Assembly (NCBI GenBank): GCA_020063565.1
Contig: JAICDB010000004.1
Coordinates: 142,283 to 206,282, forward strand
DNA length: 64,000 nt
From: Clostridiales bacterium
GTDB taxonomy: Bacteria > Bacillota > DSM-16504 > Desulfitibacterales > JAICDB01
Reading direction: 5' to 3'
This document shows, piece after piece, positions 9,008 to 17,876 of the stretch. The first letter of the stretch is position 1, and the number at the start of each line of letters is the position of its first letter. Made by a program: the position numbers and the translations under genes. Under the pieces are notes generated by a model. That model was given only the letters and a program-made list of their open reading frames with translations. It had not been told where the DNA came from and made no database searches.

Positions 9008-10243
9008 TTGCCAAAATCCGATGTAATAGTTGGTTTAGATATAGGTACCAGTAAAGTTGCAGCTATTGTAGGTGAAATTCATAATGAAGGAGATGGAATA
9101 AGGATTATAGGTGTTGGAGAAGCTCCTTCTTCCGGACTACGAAAAGGTGTAGTAGTGGATATGGATGGGACTGCAAAGGCAATCTCTGAAGCTGTAGCTA
9201 CTGCAGAGCAAATGAGTGGAGTTAAAATAGAATCATGTCTGGTTGGTATTACCGGTACTCATATTTCTTCTATAATTAATAGGGGGGTTGTGGCGGTAGC
9301 TGATCAGGACGGAGAAATAACTGTTGAAGATGCCAAAAGGGTTTTGGGAGCTGCCAAGGTAATAGCGCTTCCTCCAGATCGCAGGATAATTCATGTTTTA
9401 CCTCGAGAATATATTGTGGATGGTTATGATGGGATAGTTGACCCTGTAGGCATGACAGGTTCCAGACTTGAAGTTGAAACTAATATTGTCACCGGAGCGG
9501 CTGCAGCAATACAAAATACTTTAAAGGCGCTTGAGAGAGCCAATCTGCATGTTCAGGAACTTGTTTTAAATCCCTTGGCTTCTGCAGAGGCAGTACTGTT
9601 TCCGGCTGAAAGAGAACTAGCATCAATTGTTGTTGATATTGGAGGAGGGACTACTGGAATAGCTTTATTTGATAGCAATGGCTTATTTTATACTTCTGTG
9701 ATACCGATAGGTGGAGATCATGTCACAAGCGATCTGGCAGTAGGCTTAAGAACACCTTTAAGTCAGGCTGAAAAAATAAAAAAAGAGTACGGATGTGTTC
9801 TGGCTGATTTAATGCCGGATGATGATTACATAAATATAACAAGTGTTGGCGGGCAAAATTCTAGGAGTGTTTCTCAAAAAACAATTGCCAGTATTATTCA
9901 GCCCAGAATGGAAGAAATATTGTCGCTGGTCAAGGAAGAAATTAAAAAATCTAGTTTTAAAGGACTAATTCCGGGCGGAGTAATATTAACAGGGGGCTGT
10001 TCATTGTTTCAAGGACTTGAACAGCTTGCCGCAGAAGAGCTGGGTATGCCTGTTAGGATAGGTTACCCCTATGATGTAGGGGGATTAAGTGATATTGTAA
10101 ACTCAACTGCTTATGCAACATGTATTGGACTCATCAAGTATGGTAAAAAACATGCAGTAGCGAAAGAAGCCGTCGCGACCAGTAATATTTCAGTTAAAGA
10201 GTGGTTGGAAAAAATAAAAATTTGGTTTAAAGACCTGTTTTAA
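9008..10243 (+). CDS. ftsA: Cell division protein FtsA
   Basis: Actin-like ATPase that tethers FtsZ filaments to the membrane. The phosphate-1 motif VGLDIGTSKVAAIVGE is at the N-terminus, followed by the 1C domain region with KGVVVDMDG. The second nucleotide motif VVDIGGGTTGIALF and the adenosine motif LTGGCSLFQG come later. The C-terminus ends in a basic, tryptophan-containing helix (EWLEKIKIWFKDLF) that fits the membrane-targeting helix of the family. A TTG at 9008, about 8 bases behind GGGGGTG, is the best start; the TTG at 9002 is too close. ftsZ follows after a short palindromic repeat. Confidence 0.95.
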   Translation: MPKSDVIVGLDIGTSKVAAIVGEIHNEGDGIRIIGVGEAPSSGLRKGVVVDMDGTAKAISEAVATAEQMSGVKIESCLVGITGTHISSIINRGVVAVADQDGEITVEDAKRVLGAAKVIALPPDRRIIHVLPREYIVDGYDGIVDPVGMTGSRLEVETNIVTGAAAAIQNTLKALERANLHVQELVLNPLASAEAVLFPAERELASIVVDIGGGTTGIALFDSNGLFYTSVIPIGGDHVTSDLAVGLRTPLSQAEKIKKEYGCVLADLMPDDDYINITSVGGQNSRSVSQKTIASIIQPRMEEILSLVKEEIKKSSFKGLIPGGVILTGGCSLFQGLEQLAAEELGMPVRIGYPYDVGGLSDIVNSTAYATCIGLIKYGKKHAVAKEAVATSNISVKEWLEKIKIWFKDLF

Positions 10244-10273
10244 AGTGAGTGTTCGAACATCCTTTTTAAAAGG
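10243..10273. repeat. Dispersed TTCGAA repeat, minimal copy (C)
   Basis: AAAGTGAGTGTTCGAACATCC followed by TTTTTAAAAGG, directly after the ftsA stop codon. It joins the right end of the long copy (GAGTGTTCGAA) to its left end (GTTCGAACATCC), with no interior. Confidence 0.75.
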
Positions 10274-10294
10274 TCATATTGAGGAGGGTTAATT

Positions 10295-11347
10295 ATGCTG
10301 GAATTAGAAGAAACAAGTTTAAACAATTTTGCAGCTATTAAAGTAGTTGGAGTTGGCGGTGGTGGAAATAATGCCGTTAATCGTATGATAGCAGCTAATC
10401 TCCAGGGAGTGGAGTTTATTAGTTTAAATACCGATGCTCAAGCATTAAACTTGTCTCAAGCAGAGATAAAGATACAAATTGGAGAAAAATTGACAAGGGG
10501 CTTAGGGGCAGGTGCTAACCCGGAAATTGGGAAAAAGGCTGCTGAAGAAAGCAGGGAAATGCTGGAGCAAAGCTTAAATGGTGCAGATATGGTATTTGTC
10601 ACTGCGGGAATGGGGGGTGGCACCGGCACAGGTGCGGCGCCAGTGGTGGCTGAAGTTGCCAAAGAATTGGGAGCCCTTACCGTTGGTGTAGTCACAAGGC
10701 CCTTTACATTTGAAGGTAAGAAGCGGGCAAATCAAGCTGAAAGTGGTATTACAGAATTAAAAAATAAGGTGGATACTTTAATAGTTATCCCCAATGACAG
10801 GCTTTTACAGGTTGCTGATAAGCAAACATCTATTACAGATGCCTTTAAAATTGCAGATGATGTATTGAGACAAGGTGTGCAGGGTATATCCGACCTAATT
10901 GCTGTACCTGGACTAATAAACCTTGATTTTGCTGATGTTAAAACAATAATGGTAGATGCTGGATCGGCTTTGATGGGTATTGGAAGTGCAACTGGAGAAA
11001 AGAGGGCTGCTGAAGCGGCTAAAATGGCAATATCCAGTCCTCTCTTAGAAACATCAATTGATGGCGCTAAAGGTGTTTTGTTAAATATTACAGGCGGATC
11101 AAATCTTGGTCTCTTTGAAGTGAATGAGGCAGCAGAAATTATTTCGGCCGCAGCTGATCCGGACGCTAATATTATATTTGGAGCTGTTATTGATGAAAAA
11201 TTAGAAGAAGAACTGCGAGTGACAGTTATTGCAACGGGATTTGACGAAAAGCGGAATATAAAAAAGGAACCTGAAAGCAAAGACTTTGATATTAAGCCTT
11301 TAAATAACGATGATTTGGACATCCCCGCATTTTTAAGGAGAAAGTAA
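10295..11347 (+). CDS. ftsZ: Cell division protein FtsZ
   Basis: Tubulin-like GTPase that forms the Z ring. [13 protein letters not shown] (about residues 19-31) and the tubulin signature GGGTGTG (residues 107-113) bind GTP; the T7 loop [11 protein letters not shown] follows. The acidic linker ends in the conserved C-terminal peptide DIPAFLRRK, which binds FtsA and SepF, both encoded in this window. The length of 350 residues is typical. The ATG is preceded by GAGGAGGG. A terminator lies about 25 bases after the stop, closing the division operon. Confidence 0.98.
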   Translation: MLELEETSLNNFAAIKVVGVGGGGNNAVNRMIAANLQGVEFISLNTDAQALNLSQAEIKIQIGEKLTRGLGAGANPEIGKKAAEESREMLEQSLNGADMVFVTAGMGGGTGTGAAPVVAEVAKELGALTVGVVTRPFTFEGKKRANQAESGITELKNKVDTLIVIPNDRLLQVADKQTSITDAFKIADDVLRQGVQGISDLIAVPGLINLDFADVKTIMVDAGSALMGIGSATGEKRAAEAAKMAISSPLLETSIDGAKGVLLNITGGSNLGLFEVNEAAEIISAAADPDANIIFGAVIDEKLEEELRVTVIATGFDEKRNIKKEPESKDFDIKPLNNDDLDIPAFLRRK

Positions 11348-11373
11348 AAAGGAAAATATAGTTATAATTATTT

Positions 11374-11410
11374 ATGCCACGGTAGCAATTCTACTGTGGC
11401 ATATTTATTT
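11374..11410 (+). terminator. Terminator after ftsZ
   Basis: ATGCCACGGTAG and CTACTGTGGCAT pair around a five-base loop (one G-T pair), followed by a T-rich tail ATATTTATTTT. Confidence 0.75.
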
Positions 11411-11463
11411 TGGAAATTTAAATAAAAAATTGTACAAGCCAAATTATATTTTTTCCCCATTTC

Positions 11464-11496
11464 TTGACAAACTTTTGTTAATACAAGTTGTATAAT
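11464..11496 (+). promoter_or_regulatory. Probable spoIIG promoter with long spacer
   Basis: A consensus TTGACA (11464-11469) and a consensus TATAAT (11491-11496) are separated by 21 bases rather than 17. The Bacillus subtilis spoIIG promoter, activated by Spo0A-P with sigma-A, has the same abnormality (about 22 bases). The segment CTTGACAAA read on the other strand (TTTGTCAAG) is one base off the Spo0A box core TGTCGAA. Direct activation by Spo0A is inferred. Confidence 0.6.
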
Positions 11497-11535
11497 AAAT
11501 AGCAGATGAAATTAGATAGTGGGGTTTAAATTTGT

Positions 11536-12465
11536 GTGGGTGAATTTACGATTTATTTGGATGTAGTATTTATCATTAATTTTGTAATGGACTATCTTAT
11601 TTTGTGGGCAACAGCTAAATTTACCGGTTTTACCAGTAATATGAAACAACTTTTACTCGCGTCACTAATAGGTGCATTATATTCACTTGCAATATTTTTA
11701 CCTCTACTTCATTATGCATTTACTTTTCTTATGAAACTATTAGTTTCAATGGTTATGGTTTATGTTGCATTTTATCCGTTAAGATGGAAGAAATATCTGC
11801 AAATTTTAGGATATTTTTATTTAGTTGCTTGTACAGCCGGCGGAGCTATGCTGGGATCCATCTATTTTATAAATAATAATAAAAGCGTAATAACCGCTTT
11901 GAACGGGGTAATTATTGGAACCATTAACATTAAATATACATTCTTAATAGCTGCCATGGGAGCTACAGTGCTGGTTGGTTTGTTTGGAGCCAAAGTTTTA
12001 CGGAAAAACTTTTTAAATAGCATTATGCAAATTCCCATTATAATTCGAATTGGCGCCAAGCGGTTTACAGTCAAGGCACTGGTTGATACCGGAAACAGCC
12101 TTAAAGACCCAATTTCAGGAACACCGGTTATAGTAACCGAACTCAATGTACTGGGAGAAGTTTTTCCTCCTGATGTTAGGCAAAGATGGGAAGAGGATAC
12201 TGAGCTTGATATCAATATTTTAACAGAAAAGCTTGCCGATACACCTTTAGCAAATAGAATTAGAGTTATACCTTTTTCCTCTGTAGGAAATAAAAAAGGT
12301 ATGCTAATGGGGATAAGGCCGGATGAAATAATTCTTGTATATCACAAAACTCCCATAAAAATTTCGAAAGTAATCGTGGGGGTTTACAACAACACCTTAT
12401 CATCGGAGGGACAATATAAGGCATTATTACATCCTGAATTACTTCAAAATGCATTATTTGCTTAA
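11536..12465 (+). CDS. spoIIGA: Sporulation sigma-E factor-processing peptidase
   Basis: Membrane aspartic protease that cuts the pro-sequence from pro-sigma-E in the mother cell after the SpoIIR signal arrives. The N-terminal half has about five hydrophobic segments (up to about residue 152). The C-terminal half carries the active-site motif VDTGNSLKDP with Asp at about residue 184. The length of 309 residues matches the family. The start is a GTG at 11536 behind AGTGGGG. Its target, sigE, begins 20 bases after the stop. Confidence 0.96.
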   Translation: MGEFTIYLDVVFIINFVMDYLILWATAKFTGFTSNMKQLLLASLIGALYSLAIFLPLLHYAFTFLMKLLVSMVMVYVAFYPLRWKKYLQILGYFYLVACTAGGAMLGSIYFINNNKSVITALNGVIIGTINIKYTFLIAAMGATVLVGLFGAKVLRKNFLNSIMQIPIIIRIGAKRFTVKALVDTGNSLKDPISGTPVIVTELNVLGEVFPPDVRQRWEEDTELDINILTEKLADTPLANRIRVIPFSSVGNKKGMLMGIRPDEIILVYHKTPIKISKVIVGVYNNTLSSEGQYKALLHPELLQNALFA

Positions 12466-12484
12466 TTAAAAGGGGGGTGCTTTC

Positions 12485-13210
12485 ATGAAAAAATTACAGC
12501 GTTTTCGCTGGTGGCTACACTTAAAAATAATAACGCTTCTAGTGGACCTCAAACAATATCCCGAAATACATTATATTGGAAGTAGTGAGGCTTTGCCGCC
12601 CCCACTTACTAATGATGAAGAAAAATTTCTGATTTCTAAACTGGGCAAAGGGGATAAGGCTGTTAAAAGTGTTTTGATTGAAAGAAATCTACGGTTAGTA
12701 GTCTATATAGCACGTAAATTTGAGAATACAGGTGTTGGAATTGAGGACTTGGTTTCTATAGGTACAATTGGTTTAATTAAAGCAGTAAATACCTTTGACC
12801 CTGAAAAAAATATTAAACTTGCAACATATGCATCACGTTGTATAGAAAATGAAATTCTTATGCATTTGAGGCGTAATAATAAAACTAAAGTAGAAGTATC
12901 TTTAGATGAGCCGTTAAATATTGATTGGGATGGAAATGAGTTATTGCTATCCGATGTATTAGGTACTGAAAATGATATCATATATAAAGCAATAGAAGAG
13001 GATGTTGACAAAAAATTATTGCGTATAGCAATGAAAAAACTATCTAACCGTGAAAAAAGGATTGTAGAATTCAGGTTTGGACTTGTTGATGGTGTAGAAA
13101 AAACTCAAAAGGAAGTGGCTGACTTACTGGGAATTTCACAATCGTATATATCACGCTTGGAAAAAAGAATACTAAAAAGATTAAAAAAGGAAATAAACAG
13201 GTTAGAGTAA
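12485..13210 (+). CDS. sigE: RNA polymerase sporulation sigma-E factor (pro-form)
   Basis: Mother-cell sigma factor made as an inactive precursor. The first 25-30 residues (basic, tryptophan-containing, then [15 protein letters not shown]) correspond to the pro-sequence removed by SpoIIGA. Region 2 ([49 protein letters not shown]) and region 4 ([22 protein letters not shown]) are intact. The length of 241 residues is that of SigE. The ATG follows AAGGGGGGTG. A terminator follows, so sigG is a separate transcription unit. Confidence 0.97.
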   Translation: MKKLQRFRWWLHLKIITLLVDLKQYPEIHYIGSSEALPPPLTNDEEKFLISKLGKGDKAVKSVLIERNLRLVVYIARKFENTGVGIEDLVSIGTIGLIKAVNTFDPEKNIKLATYASRCIENEILMHLRRNNKTKVEVSLDEPLNIDWDGNELLLSDVLGTENDIIYKAIEEDVDKKLLRIAMKKLSNREKRIVEFRFGLVDGVEKTQKEVADLLGISQSYISRLEKRILKRLKKEINRLE

Positions 13211-13229
13211 AGTAATAAATTAATTTATT

Positions 13230-13256
13230 AAGAGGGCGTCAAGCCTTCTTTTTTTT
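13230..13256 (+). terminator. Terminator after sigE
   Basis: AAGAGGGC and GCCTTCTT form an imperfect stem with a short GTCAA loop, followed by a run of eight T. Confidence 0.6.
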
Positions 13257-13286
13257 GGGGTAAAAATTTTACTATTTGCTTTATCA

Positions 13287-13315
13287 GTATAAAAGCATTT
13301 GGCGATGGCAATAAT
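13287..13315 (+). promoter_or_regulatory. Sigma-F/sigma-G-type promoter before sigG
   Basis: GTATA (13287-13291), a 15-base spacer and GGCAATAAT (13307-13315) match the forespore sigma-F consensus GYATA-N15-GGNNANNNT at every fixed position. It lies 41 bases before the sigG start and after the sigE terminator. It would also serve spoIIR, which follows sigG without a visible promoter. Confidence 0.75.
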
Positions 13316-13355
13316 TTTAACGTAGTGCCATAACAGTTATGAGGAGGTTTTCTTG

Positions 13356-14126
13356 TTGGTCAATAAAGTTGAAATTTGTGGAGTAAACACATCAAAACTT
13401 CCGGTACTGAAAAACAAGGAGATGCGCTTGTTATTTAAAGATATTCAAAATGGCAATTTAGAAGCTAGAGAAAAATTGATTCAGGGAAACCTTCGATTGG
13501 TCCTAAGTGTGATTCAAAGATTTACAAATCGTGGTGAGTACGTTGATGATTTATTTCAGGTTGGTTGTATCGGTTTAATGAAAGCAATAGATAATTTTGA
13601 CCTGGGGCAAAATGTTAAGTTTTCTACATACGCAGTACCCATGATAATAGGTGAGATAAGAAGATATTTGCGGGACAATAACCCTATTCGGGTAAGTAGA
13701 TCCTTGAGGGATATTGCATACAAAGCGCTGCAGGTTCGAGATAATCTGGTAAGCAAAAATTCAAAGGAGCCAACTATTTCTGAGATATCTGAAGAATTAA
13801 ATGTTCCAAGGGAAGAAATAATTTTTGCCCTGGATGCAATTCAGGAACCTATTTCACTTTTTGAACCCATCTATCACGATGGCGGGGATCCAATATTTGT
13901 AATGGATCAAATTGGCGATGAAAAAAACCAGGATAGTGATTGGCTTGAAAATATATCTGTTAAAGAAGCTTTAAATAAGCTTAATGAAAGAGAAAAGCTT
14001 ATTTTAGCTTTACGTTTTTTTGAAGGTAAAACACAGATGGAAGTAGCAGATGAAATTGGCATATCACAGGCACAGGTTTCCAGGTTAGAGAAAGCCGCTC
14101 TCAAACATATGAAAAAATACATGTAG
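13356..14126 (+). CDS. sigG: RNA polymerase sporulation sigma-G factor
   Basis: Late forespore sigma factor. The N-terminus VNKVEICGVNTSKLPVLKNKEM is the hallmark of SigG and holds the segment used for anti-sigma control. Region 2 (NLRLVLSVIQRF, DDLFQVGCIGLMKAIDNFD) and region 4 (EVADEIGISQAQVSRLEKAAL) are complete. The length of 257 residues is normal. TTG codons at 13353 and 13356 are both usable behind GAGGAGG; the second gives the usual short N-terminus. The gene has its own sigma-F/G promoter and is followed after 24 bases by spoIIR. Confidence 0.97.
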   Translation: MVNKVEICGVNTSKLPVLKNKEMRLLFKDIQNGNLEAREKLIQGNLRLVLSVIQRFTNRGEYVDDLFQVGCIGLMKAIDNFDLGQNVKFSTYAVPMIIGEIRRYLRDNNPIRVSRSLRDIAYKALQVRDNLVSKNSKEPTISEISEELNVPREEIIFALDAIQEPISLFEPIYHDGGDPIFVMDQIGDEKNQDSDWLENISVKEALNKLNEREKLILALRFFEGKTQMEVADEIGISQAQVSRLEKAALKHMKKYM

Positions 14127-14150
14127 AGGTAAGAAAGAGGAGTATTAAAA

Positions 14151-14813
14151 ATGAAATTCACTTGGCAAAAAAGATTATTTGTTATTCTTTTGATATTGAT
14201 AGTGTCTTTTTTAGTTCAAGGAAAAATGGAAAACAAAACTTCCCTTGGTAATGCAAATTTAATTAGACTTCATGTCATAGCTAATAGTGACAGTATGGAA
14301 GACCAAAATTTAAAGAGAAAAGTAAGGGATAGGATAATTGCTGAATTGGGACCTGAATTTAATTCAGTAAATGATTTAGATGAAGCAAGAAAGTATATTA
14401 CAGGTAATCTTACAAGAATTGAAGAAATTGCAAGTGAGGAAATACACTTGGTAGGAAAAAACCATGCAGTTGAGACTCAGTTGGGAGTATACCCTTTTCC
14501 TACCAAGTGGTACGGAAATTTTGTTTTACCAGCCGGTAAATATGAAGCGCTTAAAGTGGTTATAGGAGAAGGGAAAGGTGCTAACTGGTGGTGTGTTCTT
14601 TTTCCACCATTATGCTTTGTAGATATAAGTAACAGTATAGCTGAAGAACCTCAAAAAATAGGAGAAGAAAAAATACAAGAGGTTATCTCGCAGATGGAAG
14701 ATGGTGGAGTTAAAAATAACCCCGAAATAAAAGTTAAATTTAAATTAGTAGAAGTATTAAAATCAGCAAAGGAAAAATTAAAAAATATCATAGCATCAAC
14801 AGAGGAGCCCTAG
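14151..14813 (+). CDS. spoIIR: Stage II sporulation protein R (SpoIIR)
   Basis: Secreted forespore signalling protein that crosses the septum and triggers SpoIIGA to process pro-sigma-E. A basic N-terminus and one hydrophobic segment (residues 9-23) form the export signal. The family motifs LIRLHVIANSDSMEDQNLKRKVRD, YPFPTKWYGNFVLPAGKYEALKVVIGEGKGANWWCVLFPPLCFVD are clear. The length of 220 residues fits. The ATG follows AAGAGGAG. Adjacent placement to sigG, with no promoter between, implies sigma-F-driven co-transcription. Confidence 0.95.
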   Translation: MKFTWQKRLFVILLILIVSFLVQGKMENKTSLGNANLIRLHVIANSDSMEDQNLKRKVRDRIIAELGPEFNSVNDLDEARKYITGNLTRIEEIASEEIHLVGKNHAVETQLGVYPFPTKWYGNFVLPAGKYEALKVVIGEGKGANWWCVLFPPLCFVDISNSIAEEPQKIGEEKIQEVISQMEDGGVKNNPEIKVKFKLVEVLKSAKEKLKNIIASTEEP

Positions 14814-14828
14814 AAAAGGGGCTTTTTT
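14806..14828 (+). terminator. Terminator after spoIIR
   Basis: AGCCC and GGGCT pair around a loop that contains the spoIIR stop codon, followed by six T. Confidence 0.65.
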
Positions 14829-14979
14829 GTTCTTTGTCTTAGCACATGGCGGTACTTTTGGGTATCAGTTCCGCTTCTGCTTATATAAAAATTTATCCCT
14901 TTAATTTTAGCATTTATGCACATGTAAATAACTTCCAGCATATATATGATTATAAGACTCTTTTGGGGGTGACAAGAGT

Positions 14980-15264
14980 ATGCTTAAAATTTCTGAATTA
15001 AGGATGCGGGAAGTTATAAATGTAATAGATGGCAAAAGGATGGGTGAAATAAAAGATATAGAGATAGACCTTGAAAGGGGTAGAGTAAGGTCAATTATTC
15101 TACCAGGCACTGGGGGAAAGGTTTTTAGGCTTTTAGGAAGAGGAGAAGATATTGTTATTCCATGGGAAAATATAGTAAAATTAGGAGTAGATGTTATACT
15201 GGTAGAAATGCAGAACTTTACCGACCCGAAGCATGATAAAAAAGAGTATAATGACCAAATTTGA
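14980..15264 (+). CDS. YlmC/YmxH-family PRC-barrel protein
   Basis: A 94-residue protein that is essentially one PRC-barrel domain: LRMREVINVIDGKRMGEIKDIEID, then RVRSIILPG and a terminal DIVIPWENIVKLGVDVILVE. It matches the YlmC/YmxH sporulation family of Firmicutes, whose biochemical role is not known. The ATG is preceded by TTGGGGGTGA. The gene stands between spoIIR and pgeF, the usual position of ylmC near sigG in Bacillus. No clear promoter was recognised in the 166 bases upstream. Confidence 0.85.
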   Translation: MLKISELRMREVINVIDGKRMGEIKDIEIDLERGRVRSIILPGTGGKVFRLLGRGEDIVIPWENIVKLGVDVILVEMQNFTDPKHDKKEYNDQI

Positions 15265-15330
15265 CAGCAAATTATTGGTGGTAATATAATTTTAAAATGA
15301 ATAGTGTTAAAAAAAGGAGAGTACACACAA

Positions 15331-16182
15331 TTGAAGAATATAAATATATATCATGAGAAAAAAGGAGTTAAATATATTTCCTTTGCACCTTTAGACGAAA
15401 AGGGAGTTATCAATGCTTTTTCAACCCGCATTGGAGGAAAGAGCCGGGAACCCTATAATACTCTTAATATGGGACTTCATACTGGTGATGATTGTCAAAA
15501 CGTTATTGAAAATAGAAAATTGTTTTTAGATAGACAAGGTTTGAATTTAAGTAATGCTGTGGCAGCTAAACAGGTTCACAGTACAAATTTACAAGTAGTT
15601 GATGATAGTTTGCGAGGAAAAGGCGCTTGGAAATGGGAAGATGCACTGGACGATACAGATGGTTTGATTACTAACTCTAAGAATACCATCTTAATAACAT
15701 TTTATGCCGATTGTGTTCCTATTTACATTTATGATTCGGAAAAAGAAATAGTTGCACTGGCCCATGCAGGTTGGAAAGGTACTGTGGGTAAAATAGCATG
15801 GTTAACATTACAAAAAATGAAGTCTCATTATGGAACGAAAACTTCTCAATGTCTGGTTGTAATTGGCCCTTCCATTGGCCCTTGCTGTTATGAAGTGGAT
15901 GAAAATCTTGTAGTAAGATTTAAAAATGCGGGTTTTAATATAAATAAATTGGCAAAAAATAATCGCCCTGAGCATTATCTCTTGAATCTCTGGGAAGCCA
16001 ATAAAGAGGTTGTTCTTCAATCAGGAGTACCGGAAGATAATGTTTTTGTTAGCGGTCTTTGCACTAGCTGCAATAATGATATTTTCTTTTCTTACAGGGC
16101 AGAGAATGGCATTACCGGTCGCATGGCTGCAATAATTGCGTTGAATAAGGGTGAAATGACAGATGATGGAGACAAAAGCTGA
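15331..16182 (+). CDS. pgeF: Peptidoglycan editing factor / multicopper-type purine nucleoside phosphorylase (YlmD, PgeF)
   Basis: Member of the laccase-domain (YfiH/YlmD) family, known to act on purine nucleosides and, as PgeF, to prevent misincorporation at the MurC step. Metal-binding and family motifs are visible: AAKQVHST, TFYADCVPIYIYD, LAHAGWKGTVG, VVIGPSIGPCCYEV, and CTSCNNDIFFSYRAENGITGRMAAII at the C-terminus. The start is taken as the TTG at 15331, 10 bases behind AAGGAGA; a GTG at 15304 lies upstream of that site. The gene overlaps the next one by 20 bases. Confidence 0.92.
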   Translation: MKNINIYHEKKGVKYISFAPLDEKGVINAFSTRIGGKSREPYNTLNMGLHTGDDCQNVIENRKLFLDRQGLNLSNAVAAKQVHSTNLQVVDDSLRGKGAWKWEDALDDTDGLITNSKNTILITFYADCVPIYIYDSEKEIVALAHAGWKGTVGKIAWLTLQKMKSHYGTKTSQCLVVIGPSIGPCCYEVDENLVVRFKNAGFNINKLAKNNRPEHYLLNLWEANKEVVLQSGVPEDNVFVSGLCTSCNNDIFFSYRAENGITGRMAAIIALNKGEMTDDGDKS

Positions 16183-17137
16183 TAAGGTAGTGCCTATCAA
16201 AGAATTCAAGCGAAAAAAACGTAAAAAGAAATTTAAGCCGTTCTTTATTAAATTAGTAATTATTTCTGCAATTTTAATATTCGCAGCATTAAAAATTTAT
16301 AATATAGCTATTTTTCACCTGGTGAAAACAAAAGTAGTAAATGGGGGTACTTTAGAAAATACAGTTTTTGTTGAAGGTATGGTTTTGAGAGAAGAAAAAA
16401 TTATTAGAGCGCCTGCAAGGGGAAAATTTTTTCAAAAAGTAGCTACAGGCTCTCGTGTTCGGGAAGGACAAGTTATTGGCATTGTTAAATCCGGAGAAGG
16501 AATGAATGGCAAAACATATCAAGTCAAAGCCACTGAAGCAGGTTTAATAAGCTTTAGTATGGATAATTTGGAAAACATATTAAATCCTCAAAAATTTCAA
16601 ATTCTCCCAAGGAGAAAGCTAAATGAGCTTTCAGGAGATGCAACCATTATTGAAAATGGTAGCGAAGTTTACAGGGGAAGTCCTGTAGCAAAAATAGCTA
16701 ATAATTTACATCCTCTACTTATACTTATTCAACCCCAAAATGAGATTTTTAAGAAAATAATTCACTATAAAAATGAGAACCTACAAATAAAAATTTTTGA
16801 TAAAGAAGTATTTAAGGCAGAAATAACCGAAATAGATAATGAAAACAATATCATTATGCTGAAAGTCCTGCAATGGGACAAGCAGTTCTTAAATGAAAGA
16901 CGGTATAAATTTGATTTAGTGCTTGATACTTGTTCAGGTATTGTAGTACCCTCTACTGCAATTTTGAAAAAGGACGGGAAAAAAGGCCTCTATATTTATA
17001 ACGGTGAAGATTATGTCTGGAAACCGGTGGAAGTTACTTTCCAAGTTGGAGAAAATGTAACCGTAAGAGGTATAGATGAAGGTTCACTAGTGGTAATTAA
17101 TCCAGGTATTATAGAAAAAAAATCCGTATCTGATTAG
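16163..17137 (+). CDS. HlyD-like membrane-anchored protein
   Basis: A 324-residue protein with a strongly basic N-terminal tail (KRKKRKKKFK), one membrane segment at about residues 28-48, and an extracellular part with the biotinyl/lipoyl-like hairpin typical of membrane fusion proteins (APARGKFFQKVATGSRVREGQVIGIVKSGEG). A later segment (VVPSTAILKKDGKKGLYIY, VGENVTVRGI) resembles the HlyD C-terminal beta domain. No transporter partner is next to it. It overlaps pgeF and is followed within a few bases by ylmE, so it belongs to the division-cluster operon. The function is not known; a role at the forming septum is only an inference from position. Confidence 0.7.
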   Translation: MMETKADKVVPIKEFKRKKRKKKFKPFFIKLVIISAILIFAALKIYNIAIFHLVKTKVVNGGTLENTVFVEGMVLREEKIIRAPARGKFFQKVATGSRVREGQVIGIVKSGEGMNGKTYQVKATEAGLISFSMDNLENILNPQKFQILPRRKLNELSGDATIIENGSEVYRGSPVAKIANNLHPLLILIQPQNEIFKKIIHYKNENLQIKIFDKEVFKAEITEIDNENNIIMLKVLQWDKQFLNERRYKFDLVLDTCSGIVVPSTAILKKDGKKGLYIYNGEDYVWKPVEVTFQVGENVTVRGIDEGSLVVINPGIIEKKSVSD

Positions 17138-17169
17138 AAATGTCTTACGCTACAAGGAGGAGACATGCT

Positions 17170-17862
17170 ATGACAGAAATAGAATATAACATTCAAAAGG
17201 TCCGGGAAAATATTGCGCTTGCAGCGCAGAGGTACGGCAGGGATCCGCAGGAAATAACGCTGGTTGCAGTGAGTAAAACTGTAGGTCCCCCTAGTATTAT
17301 GGCTGCTTATGAGGCAGGTATAAACAATTTCGGTGAAAATAGAGCTCAGGATTTAAGAGAAAAATATGATCAAATTTCTAGTCCCATTAACTGGCATTTT
17401 ATTGGTCATTTGCAGAGTAATAAAGTAAAATATATTATTGATAAAGTGACCTTAATTCATTCATTAGATGGATTTTCCCTTGCCAAGGAAATAAATAAGC
17501 AGGCAGAAAAATTCAAGAAAACAATGGATGTATTGGTACAAGTAAATGTGGCGGAAGAAAAAAGTAAATTTGGTTTAGCAGTTGAAGAAACTGAATCCTT
17601 TATACATGAAGTGTCTAAAAATTATCCAAATATAAACATCAAAGGTTTAATGACTATAGCTCCATATGTGGAGGATCCTGAAGAGGTGCGACCTGTTTTT
17701 GCAAAACTTAGAGATTTAAAAGAAAAACTGCAACAAAAGGAAATACCCAGGGTAGAAATGAAATACTTATCTATGGGAATGACTAATGATTATATGTGTG
17801 CCATTGAGGAAGGCGCCAACATTGTTAGAATTGGGACAGCAATATTTGGTCCACGTAAATGA
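17170..17862 (+). CDS. ylmE: YggS/YlmE-family pyridoxal-phosphate homeostasis protein
   Basis: PLP-binding protein with the fold of the alanine racemase N-terminal domain; family members buffer free pyridoxal phosphate. The PLP lysine is in ITLVAVSKTVG near residue 35. NFGENRAQDL, WHFIGHLQSNK, VNVAEEKSKFGL, GLMTIAPY, LSMGMTNDY and VRIGTAIFG are the family signature blocks. The ATG at 17170 sits 9 bases behind ACAAGGAGG, whereas the ATG at 17140 is upstream of that site. sepF overlaps the stop region. Confidence 0.93.
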   Translation: MTEIEYNIQKVRENIALAAQRYGRDPQEITLVAVSKTVGPPSIMAAYEAGINNFGENRAQDLREKYDQISSPINWHFIGHLQSNKVKYIIDKVTLIHSLDGFSLAKEINKQAEKFKKTMDVLVQVNVAEEKSKFGLAVEETESFIHEVSKNYPNINIKGLMTIAPYVEDPEEVRPVFAKLRDLKEKLQQKEIPRVEMKYLSMGMTNDYMCAIEEGANIVRIGTAIFGPRK

Positions 17863-17876
17863 TTGGGGGGTTGATT

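Noticed and set aside
10732..11322. 196-codon open frame antisense to ftsZ
   Set aside because: It lies fully within ftsZ, is Ser/Ile-rich as expected from a reversed Ala/Gly-rich gene, has no ribosome site and resembles no family.
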